64,000 nucleotides of DNA from Gammaproteobacteria bacterium (GTDB lineage Bacteria; Pseudomonadota; Gammaproteobacteria; Burkholderiales; Burkholderiaceae_B), in assembly GCA_018815245.1 (NCBI GenBank), contig JAHIXK010000017.1, positions 272,328-336,327 on the forward strand. Reading direction: 5' to 3'. This document shows, in pieces, positions 38,584-48,300 of the stretch (the stretch's first letter is position 1; each line of letters starts with the position of its first letter). The notes beneath the pieces are model-generated. The model made no database searches. It saw nothing but the letters and a program-made list of their open reading frames with translations, and was not told the origin of the DNA. The translations under genes were made by a program, and so were the position numbers.

Positions 38584-39513
38584 ATGGAACAATTGATCAA
38601 GGAAGCAATGCCGACTTTCAACGCGCTGTTCGGCCCGAACCCGGACTGGAAGCAGGTGTTGCTTACCCTGCTCACCCCGGTCTTTCTGGGTGCAACATTG
38701 TTTGAATACCTTTACTTGAAAAAGGTGGGGAAATCATTTTTCTTCAAGAAAAGCGAAGTGATCACCAACATGCTGCTGGGTGGCACTTATCAGGCCATGG
38801 AACTGGTGTGGTTTGCGCTGTTTGTGTCGGCTTTCATGGAATGGATTTACACCTTCCGCATTGCTGCCATCGAAGTCACTCCGCTCAACTTTGCCGCACT
38901 GCTTTTCGGCATTGAATTTTGTTATTACTGGTTTCACCGCGGCAGCCACCGCGTGCGCTGGTTTTGGTGCGCCCATGTAGTGCACCACAGCGGCGAGAAC
39001 ATGACCACCACCACGGCCATGCGCCAAAGTCTGTTCTACGCCGTGAATTTGCACCAAATTTTCTGGGCACCCATGTTGATCATCGGCTTCCCGGTGTGGG
39101 CTGTGTTGCTGGCATACGGCGTGAACTTGGGCTATCAATATTTTGTGCACACCCAAGCGGTGAACAAGTTTCCGAAGTGGTTTGAATTCATTTTCAACAC
39201 GCCCAGCCACCACCGTGTGCACCATGGCCGCAACGATGAATACATCGACAAAAACTACGGCGGCGTACTGATCATTTGGGACCGCATTTTCGGCACCTTC
39301 GAACCCGAGGTGGCACCTGTCGACTACGGCATTGTTCGGCAACCCAAAACAAACAACATCTGGATCCTGAACACCCACGAATGGCGTGACATGTTCAGTG
39401 ATGCATTGCAGCCAGGCTCGACATGGCAGCGAATCAAACACATTTGGGCACCGCCAGAGTGGGTTCGGCCAGGCCTGAACGATCAGTCCAACCTGCGCAA
39501 TAAAACAAATTAG
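38584..39513 (+). CDS. Sterol desaturase/fatty acid hydroxylase-family membrane protein
   Basis: 309 residues with about four hydrophobic helices. The di-iron histidine motifs are intact: HRGSHRVRWFWCAHVVHHSGE and SHHRVHHGRNDEYIDKNYGG. Such enzymes hydroxylate or desaturate lipids at the membrane using O2. The bacterial group includes alkylglycerol-monooxygenase-like and carotenoid-hydroxylase-like proteins; the substrate is not evident. About 195 bases separate it from the hydrolase upstream, with no gene in the gap. Confidence 0.88.
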   Translation: MEQLIKEAMPTFNALFGPNPDWKQVLLTLLTPVFLGATLFEYLYLKKVGKSFFFKKSEVITNMLLGGTYQAMELVWFALFVSAFMEWIYTFRIAAIEVTPLNFAALLFGIEFCYYWFHRGSHRVRWFWCAHVVHHSGENMTTTTAMRQSLFYAVNLHQIFWAPMLIIGFPVWAVLLAYGVNLGYQYFVHTQAVNKFPKWFEFIFNTPSHHRVHHGRNDEYIDKNYGGVLIIWDRIFGTFEPEVAPVDYGIVRQPKTNNIWILNTHEWRDMFSDALQPGSTWQRIKHIWAPPEWVRPGLNDQSNLRNKTN

Positions 39514-39559
39514 GCAATCTTCTCGTACTACAATGGGTAGAACCTTAAAAGGACTACCC

Positions 39560-40801
39560 ATGCGCAGAAAACCACTGAACACCGCCTCACGATCCAAACT
39601 GTCCAAATACGCCAAACCACTGGCGAATCTGGCCATTCTGCTTGCCGACTCAGGCAGCCGGCTGGAGCGGCGTTTCTGGAAAAAGAAGCTTTTTGCCGCG
39701 CTGGCCCCCATGCTGGAGGGTCGAAGCGACACCACCCTAATGCAAACGCTCGACCACCTGTACAACACCAACTACCGCGCCTACGACGAACTTGCTTTTG
39801 CCATTGAAAACACAGTGGAAAGCCCTGAGCTGGGTCAGGAAGAAGATATTTTACTGATGGCCGCACCGGTGCTGGCCTGGTCCACCTACAACATTCCGTC
39901 TGGAAAAATCGAAGAAGCCACGGTGGCTGAATTTACCGCTTTGCTTCAGAAAAATGTGTTGTCTGATCATGCACATTTGGTGCTGACAAACATGCTGTTC
40001 AGCCCCGACCAATTGCCTGAAAGTTACACCGCTGCTGCCGAACTTGCACGCCAATTGGGTCAGGCTGCAATTGACCGCGTGAAAGTGCGTATCGACACTG
40101 AAAACTTGCCCGCAACCCAAAGCTTTTTGAGCGATGTGCGCTACTTGATCGGTGCTGTGTCTGTACCCGCCGGTCAACCCGCATTCAAATGGCAAGTGGA
40201 AGCCCACAGCACTGGTACCTTACTCAGCAAAGAAGAAGTGTTGACCAACTGGCGCTTGACTGGGGGCCAGGCCTTGCAAAAAATCATGCCCGGCTGCCTG
40301 CTTGAATTGATGCTGCCCAACGGGCTGTACAACGCCTGCCGTGAGGCCGAAAAAGAGGCACGTGCCTATTCCGTTCGCGCATCTGCGGCTTTCCTGGAAA
40401 GCGCACTGGACGTACCTACCCAGAAAATTCGCGCCAGCGTGGGTGCATTTGTCGAACGTGGCGAAATTGAAGAATATCGCATCGGCTTTTCCGTTGAGGG
40501 CAACAGCGACATTGTGCACGGTGTTGTTTGGCCCTTGATCGGTGAAGAATATGGCAACGAACCAGACCCCGTGTACGAGAAGGACATTGAAAGCGAACCA
40601 GACAACCCCGTGATTCGTTCCAAGATTGAAGCCCTTCTGAAAGAAGTCGGCATTCGCCACATCAATGTTCTGGAGGAGCGCTTTCCACTGGAATACTGTG
40701 AAGACTGTGGTTCACCGCTATACCCCAACCCGGAGGGGGAATTGATGCACGCCGAATTACCCGAAGATTCCGAATTGCCAAACAGCATGCATCTACATTA
40801 A
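39560..40801 (+). CDS. DUF2863-family protein
   Basis: 413 residues. I recognise the betaproteobacterial DUF2863 family, which has no known function. It is soluble, largely helical in the N-terminal half, and ends with a possible metal-binding YCEDCGSPLYPNPEGELMHAEL. ATG at 39560 is preceded by AAAAGGAC; an ATG at 39533 lies too early for that site. It lies directly upstream of acnA, with a hairpin in the 62-base gap. Confidence 0.82.
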   Translation: MRRKPLNTASRSKLSKYAKPLANLAILLADSGSRLERRFWKKKLFAALAPMLEGRSDTTLMQTLDHLYNTNYRAYDELAFAIENTVESPELGQEEDILLMAAPVLAWSTYNIPSGKIEEATVAEFTALLQKNVLSDHAHLVLTNMLFSPDQLPESYTAAAELARQLGQAAIDRVKVRIDTENLPATQSFLSDVRYLIGAVSVPAGQPAFKWQVEAHSTGTLLSKEEVLTNWRLTGGQALQKIMPGCLLELMLPNGLYNACREAEKEARAYSVRASAAFLESALDVPTQKIRASVGAFVERGEIEEYRIGFSVEGNSDIVHGVVWPLIGEEYGNEPDPVYEKDIESEPDNPVIRSKIEALLKEVGIRHINVLEERFPLEYCEDCGSPLYPNPEGELMHAELPEDSELPNSMHLH

Positions 40802-40819
40802 GCGAAAAAATTGCCAATC

Positions 40820-40843
40820 CGGTGCCGAAATCAATCGGCACCG
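40820..40843 (+). promoter_or_regulatory. Perfect hairpin in the acnA leader
   Basis: CGGTGCCGA and TCGGCACCG form a perfect 9-bp stem with the 6-base loop AATCAA. No T-run follows, so it is not a normal terminator. It ends about 8 bases before the GGGAG ribosome-binding site of acnA and could affect translation or message stability. Confidence 0.6.
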
Positions 40844-40863
40844 CACCATAGGGAGAAACAGGT

Positions 40864-43587
40864 ATGTCAACCCTGAAACAATCAACACTTAGCACCTTCA
40901 CCACCAAAACTGGTCAACATGGCCAGTTTTACAGTCTGCCCAAACTGGCCAGACTGGGTTTTCCAAACCTTCACCGCTTGCCTGTATCCATTCGCATCGT
41001 GCTTGAATCGGTGCTGCGCAACTGCGACGGAAAAAAGGTGGCTGAGGAACACATTCAGCAACTGGCCAACTGGCAGCCACAATCAAAACGCACGGATGAA
41101 ATTCCTTTCATCGTGGCACGCGTAGTGTTGCAAGACTTCACCGGCGTACCGCTGCTGGCCGACCTGGCCGCCATGCGCAATGTGGCCCGCGATGTGGGTC
41201 AGAACCCAAAGAAAATCGAGCCGCTAGTGCCTGTGGATCTGGTAGTGGATCACTCTGTCATGATCGACCACTTTGGTACTGCCGATTCACTGCGCCAGAA
41301 CATGGAAATTGAATTCCAGCGCAACGGCGAGCGTTATCAGTTCATGAAATGGGGCATGCAGGCTTTCGACACATTCAAAGTGGTGCCACCGGGCATTGGT
41401 ATTGTTCACCAGGTGAACCTTGAATACCTGTTCCGTGGTGTTCGCAGCGCAGTAAAACCTGGGCAGGAAAACGAAAACACCGTGTTTTATCCCGACACCC
41501 TGGTGGGCACTGACAGCCACACCACAATGATCAACGGCGTGGGCGTGGTGGGCTGGGGCGTGGGCGGCATTGAGGCAGAAGCCGGCATGCTGGGCCAGCC
41601 CGTGTACTTCCTGACACCCGACGTAGTTGGCGTAGAACTGACCAACGCACTGCGTGAAGGAATTACAGCCACCGACCTTGTGCTAGCCATTACCGAGCTG
41701 CTGCGCAAGAAAAAAGTAGTGGGCAAGTTTGTGGAATTTTATGGCCCCGGCGCGGCCAGCTTGTCGGTAACCGACCGGGCAACACTTGCAAACATGGCCC
41801 CAGAATATGGCGCCACCATGGGCTTTTTTCCGCCCGATTCAAAAACCGTGGAATTCATGCGTAAAACAGGCCGTACTGCGGCTGAGGCAGACCTTTTCGA
41901 AGCCTACTTCGACGCGCAGGGCATGCTGGGTATGCCAGAGCCGGGCGCAATCGATTATTCAGAGGTGGTTACGCTCGATCTGGATTCGGTTGAGCCATCG
42001 CTGGCCGGTCCGAAGCGCCCGCAAGACCGTGTGCTGCTAAAGAACATGAAAACCCAATTCAACACGCTGTTTTCTGAACCCATGACAGCGAACGGCTTTG
42101 GCAAAGACGTAGCCCAATTGAACACGCGTTACCCCACAGGGCTGGACAAGCTAAGCATTGGCCACGGCGACGTGCTGCTGGCAGCGATCACCAGTTGCAC
42201 CAACACATCCAACCCGGGCGTAATGCTGGCCGCAGGCCTGCTGGCCAAAAAAGCAGTTGAAAAAGGTCTGAAGGTTCAGGCGCACATTAAAACATCGCTG
42301 GGCCCGGGTTCACGGGTGGTCAGCGATTACCTGGAAAAAACAGGCCTGCAACCTTATCTGGATCAGCTGGGTTTCAACGTGGCCGCCTATGGTTGCACAA
42401 CCTGCATTGGCAACGCAGGGGACTTGCTGCCGGAAATCAACGACACCATTTTGAAAAATGACGTGATTGGTTGCGCTGTGTTGTCAGGCAACCGCAACTT
42501 TGAAGCACGCATTCACCCCAACCTGAAGGCGAACTTTCTGGCCTCGCCACCATTGGTGGTTGCCTACGCGCTGAGCGGCAAAGCGAATATGGACATGACC
42601 ACCGAGCCCATTGGTACGGGCAACGAGGGTCAACCCGTTTACCTTCGCGACATTTGGCCCAGCAATGAAGAGGTGAATACGCTGCTGCCCACCGCACTCG
42701 ACCCCAGCACTTTTGTTCGGCTTTACAGCAACTTCACCGAAGGCCATGACCTGTGGAACAATGTGCCCGCGCCGGAGGGCCAGGTGTACACGTGGCCCGG
42801 CTCCACATACATTGCCAAGCCCCCCTTCTTCGACGACTTCGCCATGCAGCCCACCACAGTGGAAACCATTCGCGGTGCGAAACCTTTGTTGATGTTGGGC
42901 GATTCCGTGACCACGGACCACATATCCCCGGCAGGTTCATTCAAACCCACCACCCCGGCAGGCAAATACCTGCAGCAACACGGCGTTGAACTGAAAGACT
43001 TCAACAGCTATGGTTCGCGGCGCGGCAATCACGATGTGATGATTCGCGGCACCTTTGCCAATGTGCGTGTAAAAAACCTGATGATCCCGCCCGATGCGAA
43101 TGGCAACCGCATTGAAGGCGGCTTCACCATCAAGGATGGAAAACAAACCACGGTGTACGATGCGGCAATGGAATACATCGCCCAAGGCACACCAACCATT
43201 GTGCTGGCCGGTGAGGAATATGGCACGGGTTCATCGCGCGACTGGGCCGCCAAAGGCACCCAGCTATTGGGCGTGAAAGTGGTGGTTGCGCGCAGTTATG
43301 AACGCATTCACCGCAGCAACCTGGTGGGCATGGGTGTGTTGCCACTGCAGTTTTTGGGCACAGATTCCATTCAAAGCCTGGCACTGGATGGCAGTGAAAC
43401 CTACGATGTAACTGGTTTGACCGAAGACACGCCGCCACAGGCTGAACTGACCCTGCGAATTACGCGCGCCAACGGCGACATTCAAAATGTAAAGGTGCTC
43501 AGTCGAATCGACACGCCAATTGAGGTGGAGTATTACAAACACCGCGGCATTCTGCCGTATGTGTTGCGTGAACTTCTGTCAGCGTAA
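40864..43587 (+). CDS. acnA: Aconitate hydratase A
   Basis: 907 residues in the AcnA/IRP order, swivel domain last. Cluster cysteines lie in [14 protein letters not shown] and [32 protein letters not shown] is in the swivel domain. It interconverts citrate and isocitrate and is usually the oxidative-stress-stable form. ATG at 40864 follows GGGAGAAACAGGT. The third aconitase-family gene of the window. Confidence 0.97.
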   Translation: MSTLKQSTLSTFTTKTGQHGQFYSLPKLARLGFPNLHRLPVSIRIVLESVLRNCDGKKVAEEHIQQLANWQPQSKRTDEIPFIVARVVLQDFTGVPLLADLAAMRNVARDVGQNPKKIEPLVPVDLVVDHSVMIDHFGTADSLRQNMEIEFQRNGERYQFMKWGMQAFDTFKVVPPGIGIVHQVNLEYLFRGVRSAVKPGQENENTVFYPDTLVGTDSHTTMINGVGVVGWGVGGIEAEAGMLGQPVYFLTPDVVGVELTNALREGITATDLVLAITELLRKKKVVGKFVEFYGPGAASLSVTDRATLANMAPEYGATMGFFPPDSKTVEFMRKTGRTAAEADLFEAYFDAQGMLGMPEPGAIDYSEVVTLDLDSVEPSLAGPKRPQDRVLLKNMKTQFNTLFSEPMTANGFGKDVAQLNTRYPTGLDKLSIGHGDVLLAAITSCTNTSNPGVMLAAGLLAKKAVEKGLKVQAHIKTSLGPGSRVVSDYLEKTGLQPYLDQLGFNVAAYGCTTCIGNAGDLLPEINDTILKNDVIGCAVLSGNRNFEARIHPNLKANFLASPPLVVAYALSGKANMDMTTEPIGTGNEGQPVYLRDIWPSNEEVNTLLPTALDPSTFVRLYSNFTEGHDLWNNVPAPEGQVYTWPGSTYIAKPPFFDDFAMQPTTVETIRGAKPLLMLGDSVTTDHISPAGSFKPTTPAGKYLQQHGVELKDFNSYGSRRGNHDVMIRGTFANVRVKNLMIPPDANGNRIEGGFTIKDGKQTTVYDAAMEYIAQGTPTIVLAGEEYGTGSSRDWAAKGTQLLGVKVVVARSYERIHRSNLVGMGVLPLQFLGTDSIQSLALDGSETYDVTGLTEDTPPQAELTLRITRANGDIQNVKVLSRIDTPIEVEYYKHRGILPYVLRELLSA

Positions 43588-43666
43588 TGCCTTCCCCAAC
43601 CGTTAACAACGCGGCAACCGCACCGCCATGATTTTTATTGACCCTTTTTCTTAGAAGCCAAGTCGC

Positions 43667-44599
43667 ATGGAAAACTCGTTTTCAGACCACCAAAGCTTGA
43701 TGGACAGCTTAAAAACACGCCATTTGGATATATTAAAGCTGATTGGTGGAAAGCGAGTTCACCTGCTGGATGTTCCGGTATATGGCAACGTGGGCGATTT
43801 ACTGATACTGAAGGGAACGGAAATATTTTTTGAAAAGAACAAGGTAAATGTTGTTCAGATTGCTTCGGTTTACAACTTTCAAGACAAAGTGAAGCCCGGC
43901 GATGTACTTGCGTTTCAGGGCGGTGGAAACTTCGGTGACCTTTACCAACTGCACCAAACACATCGTGAAGACTTGATCAAAAAGTACCCTGAAAACAGGA
44001 TCATCATTCTTCCGCAAAGCATTTTCTTCGAAAGCAAAACTGCCTTTGAACAATGTGCCACTGAACTAAGGCAACACAGTAATCTGCACATATTTGTTCG
44101 AGATGAAAAATCGCTCGAAAGTGCCCAACTAATGACTGACAACTGCTATTTGGTTCCAGACATGGCGCACCACCTTTACTCAGCCACGGTCAAACCCAAG
44201 AACAGCGGCAAGCGACTGCTGTTTAAAAGGCTTGATAAAGAATCAACTGTTGAAAATATCGACATGCAATGGCATACAAAAACCGATTGGGATCTGCTGA
44301 TCAAAAACGAATTACAAACAATCAATTTTTTCAGAAGACTGCTGGGAAAGTCAAAAAAATTGAACATGGACTGGCTGGTGATGCGCGCATGGCTGGCCTA
44401 CAAAAATATCTTGATCGCCAAAGCCGAGAAGTTTTTCTTGAAACACGACTTTGTAATCACCGACCGGCTTCACGGCCATATCCTTGCATCATTATTGAAC
44501 ACACCAAACTGTGTGCTGGACAACTCGTACGGCAAAAATTTCAATTATGTAAAAGCCTGGACCAACCCCAGCCCATTTGTTTCATTGCACACGGACTAA
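43667..44599 (+). CDS. Polysaccharide pyruvyl transferase-family protein
   Basis: 310 residues. VYGNVGDLLILKGTEIFF, the Gly-rich LAFQGGGNFGDLYQLHQTHRE and the C-terminal DFVITDRLHGHILASLLNTP are typical of this family (PssK/EpsO/CsaB-like), which adds pyruvate ketals to exopolysaccharide or cell-wall sugars. No glycosyltransferases or polymerase lie nearby, so it is an orphan. It follows acnA by 79 bases and ends 8 bases from the convergent permease gene. Confidence 0.82.
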   Translation: MENSFSDHQSLMDSLKTRHLDILKLIGGKRVHLLDVPVYGNVGDLLILKGTEIFFEKNKVNVVQIASVYNFQDKVKPGDVLAFQGGGNFGDLYQLHQTHREDLIKKYPENRIIILPQSIFFESKTAFEQCATELRQHSNLHIFVRDEKSLESAQLMTDNCYLVPDMAHHLYSATVKPKNSGKRLLFKRLDKESTVENIDMQWHTKTDWDLLIKNELQTINFFRRLLGKSKKLNMDWLVMRAWLAYKNILIAKAEKFFLKHDFVITDRLHGHILASLLNTPNCVLDNSYGKNFNYVKAWTNPSPFVSLHTD

Positions 44600-44606
44600 A
44601 GCGGCA

Positions 44607-46226
44607 CTAAATACCGCTTCTGGCCTGCTTCGCCCCCTGACGAATCAACAACAGAATGGGCACCAGAGCAATCAGCACGATCATCAACGCCGGCACGGCA
44701 GCTTCAGTCAAACGCTCGTCAGATGCAAACTGGTACGACACCACTGCGAGCGTGTCAAAATCGAATGGACGCAACACCAGCGTGGCAGGCAGTTCCTTGA
44801 TCACATCCACAATCACCAACAAGGCCCCAGTGGCAACGGAACCTTTAAGTACCGGCAAATGCACATGCCACAACACCTGCCGGGGCGTGCGCCCGAGAAT
44901 GCGTGCTGATTCATCAATGTGTTTTGTAATTTGCTGCAAACCGGAATCAACCGATTGCAAAGCAGCCGATGTAAAACGCACGTTGTAGGCGTACACCAAC
45001 GCCAGCACGCTGCCGGTGAGCGCCGGGATTTGCCAGCCCATCTCAAAAGTAAAACGGTCCACAGCAGCAAGAGGCAGCAAGATGGCAATGGCCAAAATAG
45101 CGCCGGGCACACCGTAGCCCAAGGAAATCAAACGATAAATGGCACTGACCCACCACACCTGCGCCTGGCGCTTTACATAGGCCAGAAACACGGCAAGAAA
45201 TACAGCAACCAGCGCCGCGATGCCGCCCAGCAAAGCTGAATGGTAGGCCCAGCGGAAACTGCGCGCCCAATCAATGCTGGTGTCTACATCCACAACCAAA
45301 GCCAACAAGATCAACACGGGCAACACAAAACCCAACACTAGCGGCATGGTCGATAGAAACACAACCACCCAGGCCTGCCCGCCCTCAAGCGGCTTTCGCT
45401 CAATGGTGCTGTTTTTACCTGACTGGGTGTAGAACTGCGCGCGCCCCCGTGCCTTGGATTCAGAAGCAATCAACACCAGCATGACTGCCAGCAACATGAC
45501 CGCCAACAAGGCCGCGCTGTCGCGATCGCCCAGATTCAGCCATGTGTTGAAAATTGCCGTGGTGAACGTGCGCACGCCAAAATACGACAAGGCACCATAT
45601 TCTGCCAGCGTTTCCATCAACACCAAAGTAAGCCCCACCACCCAGGCTGGGCGGGCAACAGGCAAACCCACTTTCAGGAATGCACTGGTGGCACTGTGCC
45701 CAAGGGAACGCGCGGCATCCAGCATGGACGGGCTTCTGCCCAAAAATGCCGTACGCGCCATGATGTACACATACGGGTACAACACAAAACTAAGCACCAG
45801 AATGGCACCCGTGGTGGAACGAATTTCAGGAATGCGGAAATCGCCACCGAACAGGTCGCGCAAATTGCTGGCCAGCCAACCCGAATACTGCAGCGCATCG
45901 GTGTAGGCATACGCAATAACGTAGGAAGGCATGGCCATGGGCAGCAACAGCAACCATTCAAGCCATTTTCTGCCAGGAAATTCATGGGCCGACACCCACC
46001 AGGCAGGCAGCACGCCCATGGTGCTGGTCAACACCACCACACCCATGCACAAATACACGGTTTGCCAAACAAGGTCAGGCAAAATGGTGCTTGCCAAGTG
46101 CCTCAACACCTCAGGGGCTTGCAGCAAACTGGCACCGGCCAAACCAAACAGATAGACGAACGGCAGCAACAGCAACAAAGCCAGCAACGCAACAGAAATG
46201 CGACTTCTTAACCCCAGATTAAACAA
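44607..46226 (-). CDS. Fe(III)-type ABC transporter permease (FbpB-like, fused double domain)
   Basis: About 539 residues with some twelve hydrophobic helices. Two binding-protein-dependent permease domains are fused, each with an EAA-type loop (LDAARSLGHSATSAFLKVGLPVARPAW and IDESARILGRTPRQVLWHVHLPVLKG). This matches FbpB/SfuB-type ferric permeases. The frame runs on upstream across the intergenic region and into the divergent ATPase gene, but that part has no family match. No ATG fits; TTG at 46226 is a tentative start. Divergent from its presumed ATPase; no periplasmic binding protein gene is adjacent. Confidence 0.8.
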   Translation of the reverse strand: MFNLGLRSRISVALLALLLLLPFVYLFGLAGASLLQAPEVLRHLASTILPDLVWQTVYLCMGVVVLTSTMGVLPAWWVSAHEFPGRKWLEWLLLLPMAMPSYVIAYAYTDALQYSGWLASNLRDLFGGDFRIPEIRSTTGAILVLSFVLYPYVYIMARTAFLGRSPSMLDAARSLGHSATSAFLKVGLPVARPAWVVGLTLVLMETLAEYGALSYFGVRTFTTAIFNTWLNLGDRDSAALLAVMLLAVMLVLIASESKARGRAQFYTQSGKNSTIERKPLEGGQAWVVVFLSTMPLVLGFVLPVLILLALVVDVDTSIDWARSFRWAYHSALLGGIAALVAVFLAVFLAYVKRQAQVWWVSAIYRLISLGYGVPGAILAIAILLPLAAVDRFTFEMGWQIPALTGSVLALVYAYNVRFTSAALQSVDSGLQQITKHIDESARILGRTPRQVLWHVHLPVLKGSVATGALLVIVDVIKELPATLVLRPFDFDTLAVVSYQFASDERLTEAAVPALMIVLIALVPILLLIRQGAKQARSGI

Positions 46227-46311
46227 ACAAACCGCCCAGACATGGCAAAATAGAAGTGAGAATGATTTTACTTTAAGTTCATTGAATTCACCCCACGGTG
46301 CCACACAAAAA

Positions 46312-47364
46312 ATGAAGCAATCCGCAGCCTTAAGCATTGAAAACCTGAGCATTCTGTACGCGGGAAGCAGCATCCCCGCTGTGCGCAATGTCAGCTTTGA
46401 ACTGCCCCAGGGCGAAATAGCATGTTTGCTCGGCCCATCAGGATGTGGCAAAACCACCCTGCTTCGCGCCATTGCCGGTTTCTTGATGCCCAATGAGGGC
46501 CATATTCTGCTGAACGGTGAAAAGGCCAGTGAGCCTGGCCGGGTGCGCAGCCCGGAAAACCGCAACGTGGGTGTGGTATTTCAGGATTACGCCCTGTTTC
46601 CCCACCTGTCGGTTCGTAAAAACATCGAGTTTGGCCTGCACAAGCGCAGCGAACTGGAAAAACGCAACCGCAGTGGGGAACTGCTGGCCCTGATCGGTCT
46701 GGAAGCACTGGCAGACCGTTACCCACATGAATTGTCGGGCGGTCAGCAACAACGCGTTGCACTGGCCCGCGCTTTGGCCCCAAAACCCACATTGATTTTG
46801 CTGGATGAACCGTTTTCCAACCTGGATGTGGAATTGAAAGAACGGCTGACATTCGAAGTTCGGGAAATCCTGAAAGCCGAAAAAATGAGCGCCATTCTTG
46901 TTACCCACGACCAGCACGAAGCCTTCAGCATGGCCGATCGCATTGGCGTAATGCACGCTGGGGAACTGCAACAATGGGGATCTTCCTACAGCCTTTACCA
47001 TCAACCGAATTCACGCATGGTGGCCGACTTCATTGGTCAGGGCGTATTTCTGCCGGGCAAGAAAACAGAACAAGGTTTACAAATTGAGTTGGCACATTTG
47101 CGCCTGACCGGTGACCAGTTGCCCGGAAGCGACGAATTTGATGTACTGATTCGGCCAGACGACATTATTCACGACGACGCCAGCCCCATGCAGGCCAAGG
47201 TAGTGCGCAAGGCTTTTCGCGGTGCCGACTTCTTGTACACACTGGAACTTGAAAGTGGCGTGCAGGTGTTAGCACTGGTACCCAGCCACCACAACCACGC
47301 CATAGGCGAACCCATCGGGATCAAGCTCGAGCTTGATCACGTGATTACATTCGACAGGATTTAA
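46312..47364 (+). CDS. Fe(III)-type ABC transporter ATP-binding protein (FbpC-like)
   Basis: 350 residues. Walker A GPSGCGKTTLL, the signature LSGGQQQRVALARAL and Walker B LILLDEPFSNLD are intact, with VTHDQHEAFSMADRIGVM (switch His). The C-terminal ~110 residues form a TOBE-like regulatory domain. It powers the divergently encoded permease. ATG at 46312 starts the normal ABC N-terminus (SIENLSILY); the frame is open upstream. Substrate could be Fe(III), but spermidine or sulfate-type ATPases are related. Confidence 0.88.
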   Translation: MKQSAALSIENLSILYAGSSIPAVRNVSFELPQGEIACLLGPSGCGKTTLLRAIAGFLMPNEGHILLNGEKASEPGRVRSPENRNVGVVFQDYALFPHLSVRKNIEFGLHKRSELEKRNRSGELLALIGLEALADRYPHELSGGQQQRVALARALAPKPTLILLDEPFSNLDVELKERLTFEVREILKAEKMSAILVTHDQHEAFSMADRIGVMHAGELQQWGSSYSLYHQPNSRMVADFIGQGVFLPGKKTEQGLQIELAHLRLTGDQLPGSDEFDVLIRPDDIIHDDASPMQAKVVRKAFRGADFLYTLELESGVQVLALVPSHHNHAIGEPIGIKLELDHVITFDRI

Positions 47365-47376
47365 AACCCCGGATTA

Positions 47377-48210
47377 TCAGGAATGGTCGGAAGAACCGGG
47401 GGTTGAACCTACAACGCCACCCTCCGCGTCTGAACTGGAGGCAGTTGAACTGATCGACGAAGTACTTCCCGTTGACGCAAACAAATCGGAAGCCTCTTTA
47501 ACACTGGTCGGGCTGGAAAAATCCATGGTCAGCGGAAACGACTCGGGGGAAGTGAACAAACCATCGAGCGTGGTCGAATAGGCCGCAGAATCACCGAAAC
47601 TGGCCAGAAGCGGTTCAGCAAACACACCTGAATCAATTTGCATGGAAGCCAGCAATGCATCGGCATCCATGTCACCCGCACTGGCAGCTGCCTCATTCAC
47701 ATCGCCTGACAAATCGCCAAACAAGTCTTGACTGAGCGTATTCAACTCAAGCACTTGTGCCTGAATGTCAGCGATCAACTGGCTTAGTTCTTCGTGACCA
47801 AGCTGACCACTCAAGGCGTTCTGAACGCGCGGCATGGCATCAAGCAGTTCAGCGTTCAGCGCCTGGAAAGAAATTTGATTGTTCATATTATTCATGATAC
47901 CCGCCGATTCTACATTTGCAAGCAAGCCAGGGTCGATACCGGCCAGGCTGGCATTGCTCTCGACCACGCTGATGTCACTTACACATGCTTGGGAAATACA
48001 GCGAAGCTCGCCCAAACCAGATGGTTGCGCAGCAGAAAGTTCTTTGGAATTCACACCGTCGAGCGAGCCAAATGTAATCATTGAACCGGAAGGAGAAGGC
48101 TCAAAGCTTTCAAAAAACTCGATTGTCGCTTTGCTGATTGGCGCAAACAATTCACCCACGTTTTCGTTGGTGTCTGCTTGAACCGACAGTTGAATGACTG
48201 AATTGGGCAT
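47377..48210 (-). CDS. Acidic Ser/Asp-rich protein, predicted cargo of the adjacent type I secretion system
   Basis: 277 residues of unknown family, with no signal peptide. It is acidic, has very few Lys/Arg, and contains Cys only in CISQAC near residues 71-76. The C-terminal 50 residues are Ser-, Asp- and Gly-rich (STGSTSSISSTASSS then DAEGGVVGS), resembling the end of the next gene's product (SSGISSSAGSEGGVLDG), with similarity also at DNA level. A C-terminal signal of this kind is typical of type I secretion substrates. A 14-bp palindrome at 48233-48246 upstream could hold its promoter. Secretion is inferred, not shown. Confidence 0.55.
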   Translation of the reverse strand: MPNSVIQLSVQADTNENVGELFAPISKATIEFFESFEPSPSGSMITFGSLDGVNSKELSAAQPSGLGELRCISQACVSDISVVESNASLAGIDPGLLANVESAGIMNNMNNQISFQALNAELLDAMPRVQNALSGQLGHEELSQLIADIQAQVLELNTLSQDLFGDLSGDVNEAAASAGDMDADALLASMQIDSGVFAEPLLASFGDSAAYSTTLDGLFTSPESFPLTMDFSSPTSVKEASDLFASTGSTSSISSTASSSDAEGGVVGSTPGSSDHS

Positions 48211-48232
48211 GAATACAATTTAAAAGTGCTTT

Positions 48233-48246
48233 GTATAATTTTATAC
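48233..48246. promoter_or_regulatory. Palindrome in front of the 277-residue cargo gene
   Basis: GTATAATTTTATAC, a perfect 14-bp palindrome, lies 23 bases ahead of the start codon at 48210 and after the upstream gene's terminator. It may combine a -10 element and an operator. Confidence 0.4.
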
Positions 48247-48269
48247 GAAGCCCTGTTCAAATTGGATTC

Positions 48270-48300
48270 AAAAATACCCCCCTTTCAAAAGGGTGGGGGT
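48270..48300 (-). terminator. Terminator after the 421-residue repeat protein gene
   Basis: On the minus strand ACCCCCACCCTTT, TG, AAAGGGGGGT then ATTTTTG. The stem has one bulged A. It begins at the gene's stop codon and separates it from the 277-residue cargo gene. Confidence 0.7.

Noticed and set aside
44607..46565. 652-codon length for the permease
   Set aside because: The extra N-terminal ~110 codons are antisense to the ATPase gene and its leader and do not look like a permease; the family N-terminus begins near 46226.
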